Of a stretch of 64,000 nucleotides of DNA, positions 61,948-64,000 are shown in pieces. The first letter of the stretch is position 1. Every line of letters begins with the position of its first letter. The stretch lies in the NCBI GenBank assembly GCA_902585605.1, contig CACIED010000001.1:310001-374000 (forward strand), given 5' to 3'. A program made the position numbers and the translations under genes. Under the pieces are notes generated by a model, which was given only the letters and a program-made list of their open reading frames with translations, was not told where the DNA came from and did not search any database. This stretch comes from an uncultured Alphaproteobacteria bacterium (lineage in GTDB: Bacteria; Pseudomonadota; Alphaproteobacteria; HIMB59; GCA-002718135).

Positions 61948-62618
61948 ATTCTTTCTAACTTAAATACTCTTTTTTTGAAATGAATAAGAATTTCATATGG
62001 AAGCAAATCATCTTTAACTAAAAATTCAATTTTTTTTAAATCATTTCTTTTATGGTCGGCCCAAATATTTACATAGTCTTCAATTTCTAAAATTATATTT
62101 CCATCCTCACTTTTGTTTTGTTTAAGTGTGTAAATTCTTCTCCCATCAATTGTTTTTGCCTCATTTGCTCCATTTAAAATATTTATAAAAGAGGTAATTG
62201 GGTCAAAATATAAATATAACTCTTCTAGGTCTACTCTAGCTATTTCTTCTTCTATAGGCTCTTGTTTTAATTCAATTAAATAATCATCAAAAGACATTTT
62301 AACTATTTTTGTTTTCTTATTAGTTTTCCAAAACTGTTTATAATTCTGGGTCTTAAATATGTTGTTTTCAATAACCCCAGTTGAAAGATAACTTCCTTCA
62401 AATTTATATAAAGGTGAAAAAATGCCAGAATTTTTCAAATTAATTTCTGTTTGATAAATATTATCATTGATATTTAATGACCAACTAAAATTACCAATTT
62501 TTATTCCTGTTGTGCTGACTTTATATTCTGCACTAAAATTATTTGCATAGGATGTGTTAATTACAAATATAATAAAAAATACTAGAAATTTATTCAAACA
62601 CAACCTCGTAAACATCAA
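61944..62618 (-). CDS. DUF3108-family exported protein
   Basis: The 224-aa protein has a signal peptide (residues about 1-25, ending TSYA) and the DUF3108 pattern FSAEYKVSTTGIKIGNFSW ... GSYLSTGVIENNIFKTQNYKQFWKTNKKTKIVKMSFDD. Members are periplasmic beta-rich proteins of unknown function. It overlaps the GT39-type gene by 29 bases and is probably co-transcribed with it. Confidence 0.83.
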   Translation of the reverse strand: MMFTRLCLNKFLVFFIIFVINTSYANNFSAEYKVSTTGIKIGNFSWSLNINDNIYQTEINLKNSGIFSPLYKFEGSYLSTGVIENNIFKTQNYKQFWKTNKKTKIVKMSFDDYLIELKQEPIEEEIARVDLEELYLYFDPITSFINILNGANEAKTIDGRRIYTLKQNKSEDGNIILEIEDYVNIWADHKRNDLKKIEFLVKDDLLPYEILIHFKKRVFKLERI

Positions 62619-63975
62619 GTTTTCTTTTTGTAAATTTCTGATCAGGTGAATTTATTTTTAACACCTTATATTCTTTCTCTAAATAATTAATATCTAAGGG
62701 GCTCCCAATTAAAGTAAAGTTTTCATTTATATTTTTATTAAGTGGAGATACTATTTTAAAGTGGTTTGATATTTCACTACCTTTTTTATGTGGCATATAG
62801 AAATTAATATCCTTATCTCTTAATTCAAAATTAAGGCTTGAAAATAAAAGCCTATCTGAAACCACTATATTTTTTACAACACCATCTGAAGAACCACTGT
62901 AAATTTTTAGAGCATAATCATTTATACCACTTATTCGGTCAAAAATTTTAGACGGATAGCTCATTCCAATCATTACAAAAAGAATTAAGCAGATAATAAA
63001 ATTAAACATGTAATTAGCTATCTTTAAAAAAGAATTATTAATTCTAATATATAAAAGAGCAAATAAAGAAATTAAAGCTGGAGCAGCCCAATTTGCATTA
63101 GCTCTGACAATAATAGCTTCTACTAAAACAATCAAAATTATAGGCATAGAAAATATTAGAAAAATTTTTTGAATATAGTTCCATTTATTAAATCCAAATA
63201 TCCCACCCAAAACCATAAACGGGCCTAACATTAAAACTTGAATTAACAAAAATTCTAAACCTCTAATGAGATCTATTTCAATATTTCCAAAATTTGCATT
63301 ATCCGAAGTATGCTGAAGTGTTATCCAGTCATTATTAAAGTTCCAAATAATATTTGGTACGATAATTACAAATACACATAAAAAGGTAAGACAAAAACCA
63401 AATAAATTATCCAAAAAAATTTTTCTAAATCTTTTATCAAATAAAATTAAAACAAATAAACAAATCACAAAATATATAGCTGCGTATTTTGATAAAAAAC
63501 CTAACCCCAGAAAAATACCTAATAATATAAAATTTTTTAAACTATGTTCACCATTGATCTTAACTAATTCATTGAGTGAAAGTGTCCAAAATAATAATAA
63601 AAAAAGATCAGTACTAATTATAAAAGATGAAAAAGAAACAGCGGGTATAAATAAAAAAATTAAACAACCTGCGAATGAATCTTTTTTGTTTATTCCAGCG
63701 TTAATTAAAAGATTATAAATACTCCAGGAAATCAATAAATAAACAAACGATGGGAGAAGCTTTAATGAAACAAAACTACTGCCAAATATTTCTGTATAAA
63801 CTCTTATTATCCAGGACAAAAAAGGGGGTTTCGAAAAATAACCAAAGTCAATATCTTTTGACCATAGCCAATACTGTGCTTCATCACCAAACAAATTAAA
63901 GGTAGTAAAATTTAAGGCACCAATTTTTAAAAAAAGTAAAAATATAAATGATGGCAATAAAATTTTATTTAACAT
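62590..63975 (-). CDS. GT39-type (PMT/ArnT-like) membrane glycosyltransferase
   Basis: The protein is 461 aa from ATG 63975; the frame is open to a TTG at 63996. It has about ten membrane helices and the family motif LFGDEAQYWLWSKDIDFGYFSKPPFLSW near the N-terminus, whose Asp-Glu is catalytic. The family moves sugars from polyprenyl-phosphate donors onto lipid A, proteins or other acceptors in the periplasm. The next feature beyond the gene is the window edge. Confidence 0.9.
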   Translation of the reverse strand: MLNKILLPSFIFLLFLKIGALNFTTFNLFGDEAQYWLWSKDIDFGYFSKPPFLSWIIRVYTEIFGSSFVSLKLLPSFVYLLISWSIYNLLINAGINKKDSFAGCLIFLFIPAVSFSSFIISTDLFLLLFWTLSLNELVKINGEHSLKNFILLGIFLGLGFLSKYAAIYFVICLFVLILFDKRFRKIFLDNLFGFCLTFLCVFVIIVPNIIWNFNNDWITLQHTSDNANFGNIEIDLIRGLEFLLIQVLMLGPFMVLGGIFGFNKWNYIQKIFLIFSMPIILIVLVEAIIVRANANWAAPALISLFALLYIRINNSFLKIANYMFNFIICLILFVMIGMSYPSKIFDRISGINDYALKIYSGSSDGVVKNIVVSDRLLFSSLNFELRDKDINFYMPHKKGSEISNHFKIVSPLNKNINENFTLIGSPLDINYLEKEYKVLKINSPDQKFTKRKLDVYEVVFE

Positions 63976-64000
63976 AATATTTTTTATACAATTCAAATAA

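Noticed and set aside
1-64000. CRISPR array or insertion sequences
   Set aside because: No regularly spaced 25-40 bp repeats and no transposase-like ORF were seen.

Overview
The window reads as a chromosome segment of a streamlined, very AT-rich marine alphaproteobacterium. Intergenic gaps are short, many genes overlap by 1-20 bases, and codons end mostly in A or T. Alphaproteobacterial gene orders are present: rsmB-heparinase-purH, ftsK-lolA, DUF3576-leuS-lptE-holA, parB-parA-rsmG-mnmG-mnmE-rho, and maf-aroE-coaE-dnaQ-Tim44-(wall lytic enzyme)-Smr. A crtI-crtB-crtY-blh operon makes retinal and implies a proteorhodopsin elsewhere. SAR11-like (Pelagibacterales) or AEGEAN-169/HIMB59-like lineages fit; the sequence alone does not let me choose.

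Layout. 1-9.2 kb: folD tail, a glycosyltransferase, argG and an IalB-like protein; an ECF sigma/ChrR pair; asparaginase, DUF3429, fructosamine kinase-like, asparagine synthase, aldo/keto reductase. 9.2-17.5 kb: Bax-inhibitor-like protein, two tandem TPR-glycosyltransferase proteins, a sugar-nucleotide transferase, hemY, a Mic60-like protein and tsaD. 17.5-25 kb: EVE protein, acs, tdk, rsmB, heparinase-like protein, and purH split in two. 25-28.2 kb: a surface-glycan patch with two 2OG-Fe(II) oxygenases and two glycan enzymes. 28.9-31.6 kb: a small genomic island at tRNA-Gly. 31.7-36 kb: retinal operon. 36-49 kb: proofreading, thioredoxin/LON, UbiH-like, FtsK/LolA, YggS, a major porin, LeuS/LptE/HolA. 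49-58 kb: the chromosome-segregation and tRNA-modification block, two parS-like sites, and a gene-free AT-rich gap between divergent rho and maf that sits where alphaproteobacterial oriC usually lies. 58-64 kb: maf to Smr, DUF3108, and a GT39 transferase.

The most unusual feature is the 2.7 kb island. A 51-bp copy of the 3' part of tRNA-Gly(GCC) bounds its far end. Both ends carry GTCAC repeats spaced exactly 11 bp, in the geometry of tyrosine-recombinase arm sites. The left end also has four ATGTAA repeats at 11-bp pitch. A promoter-like segment and a long structured leader precede a compact three-gene operon: an unknown 70-aa protein, an HNH nuclease, and an SF2 helicase whose N-terminal motif lies on the HNH protein. 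No integrase is encoded, so the element looks like a non-autonomous satellite or a defence/replication cassette mobilised in trans.

Other points: a ChrR homologue lacking the anti-sigma zinc ligands, the purH split at an A-run, a T4-lysozyme-type enzyme where MltA is expected from synteny, a double hairpin in the porin leader, and a winged-helix regulator with a degenerate receiver.
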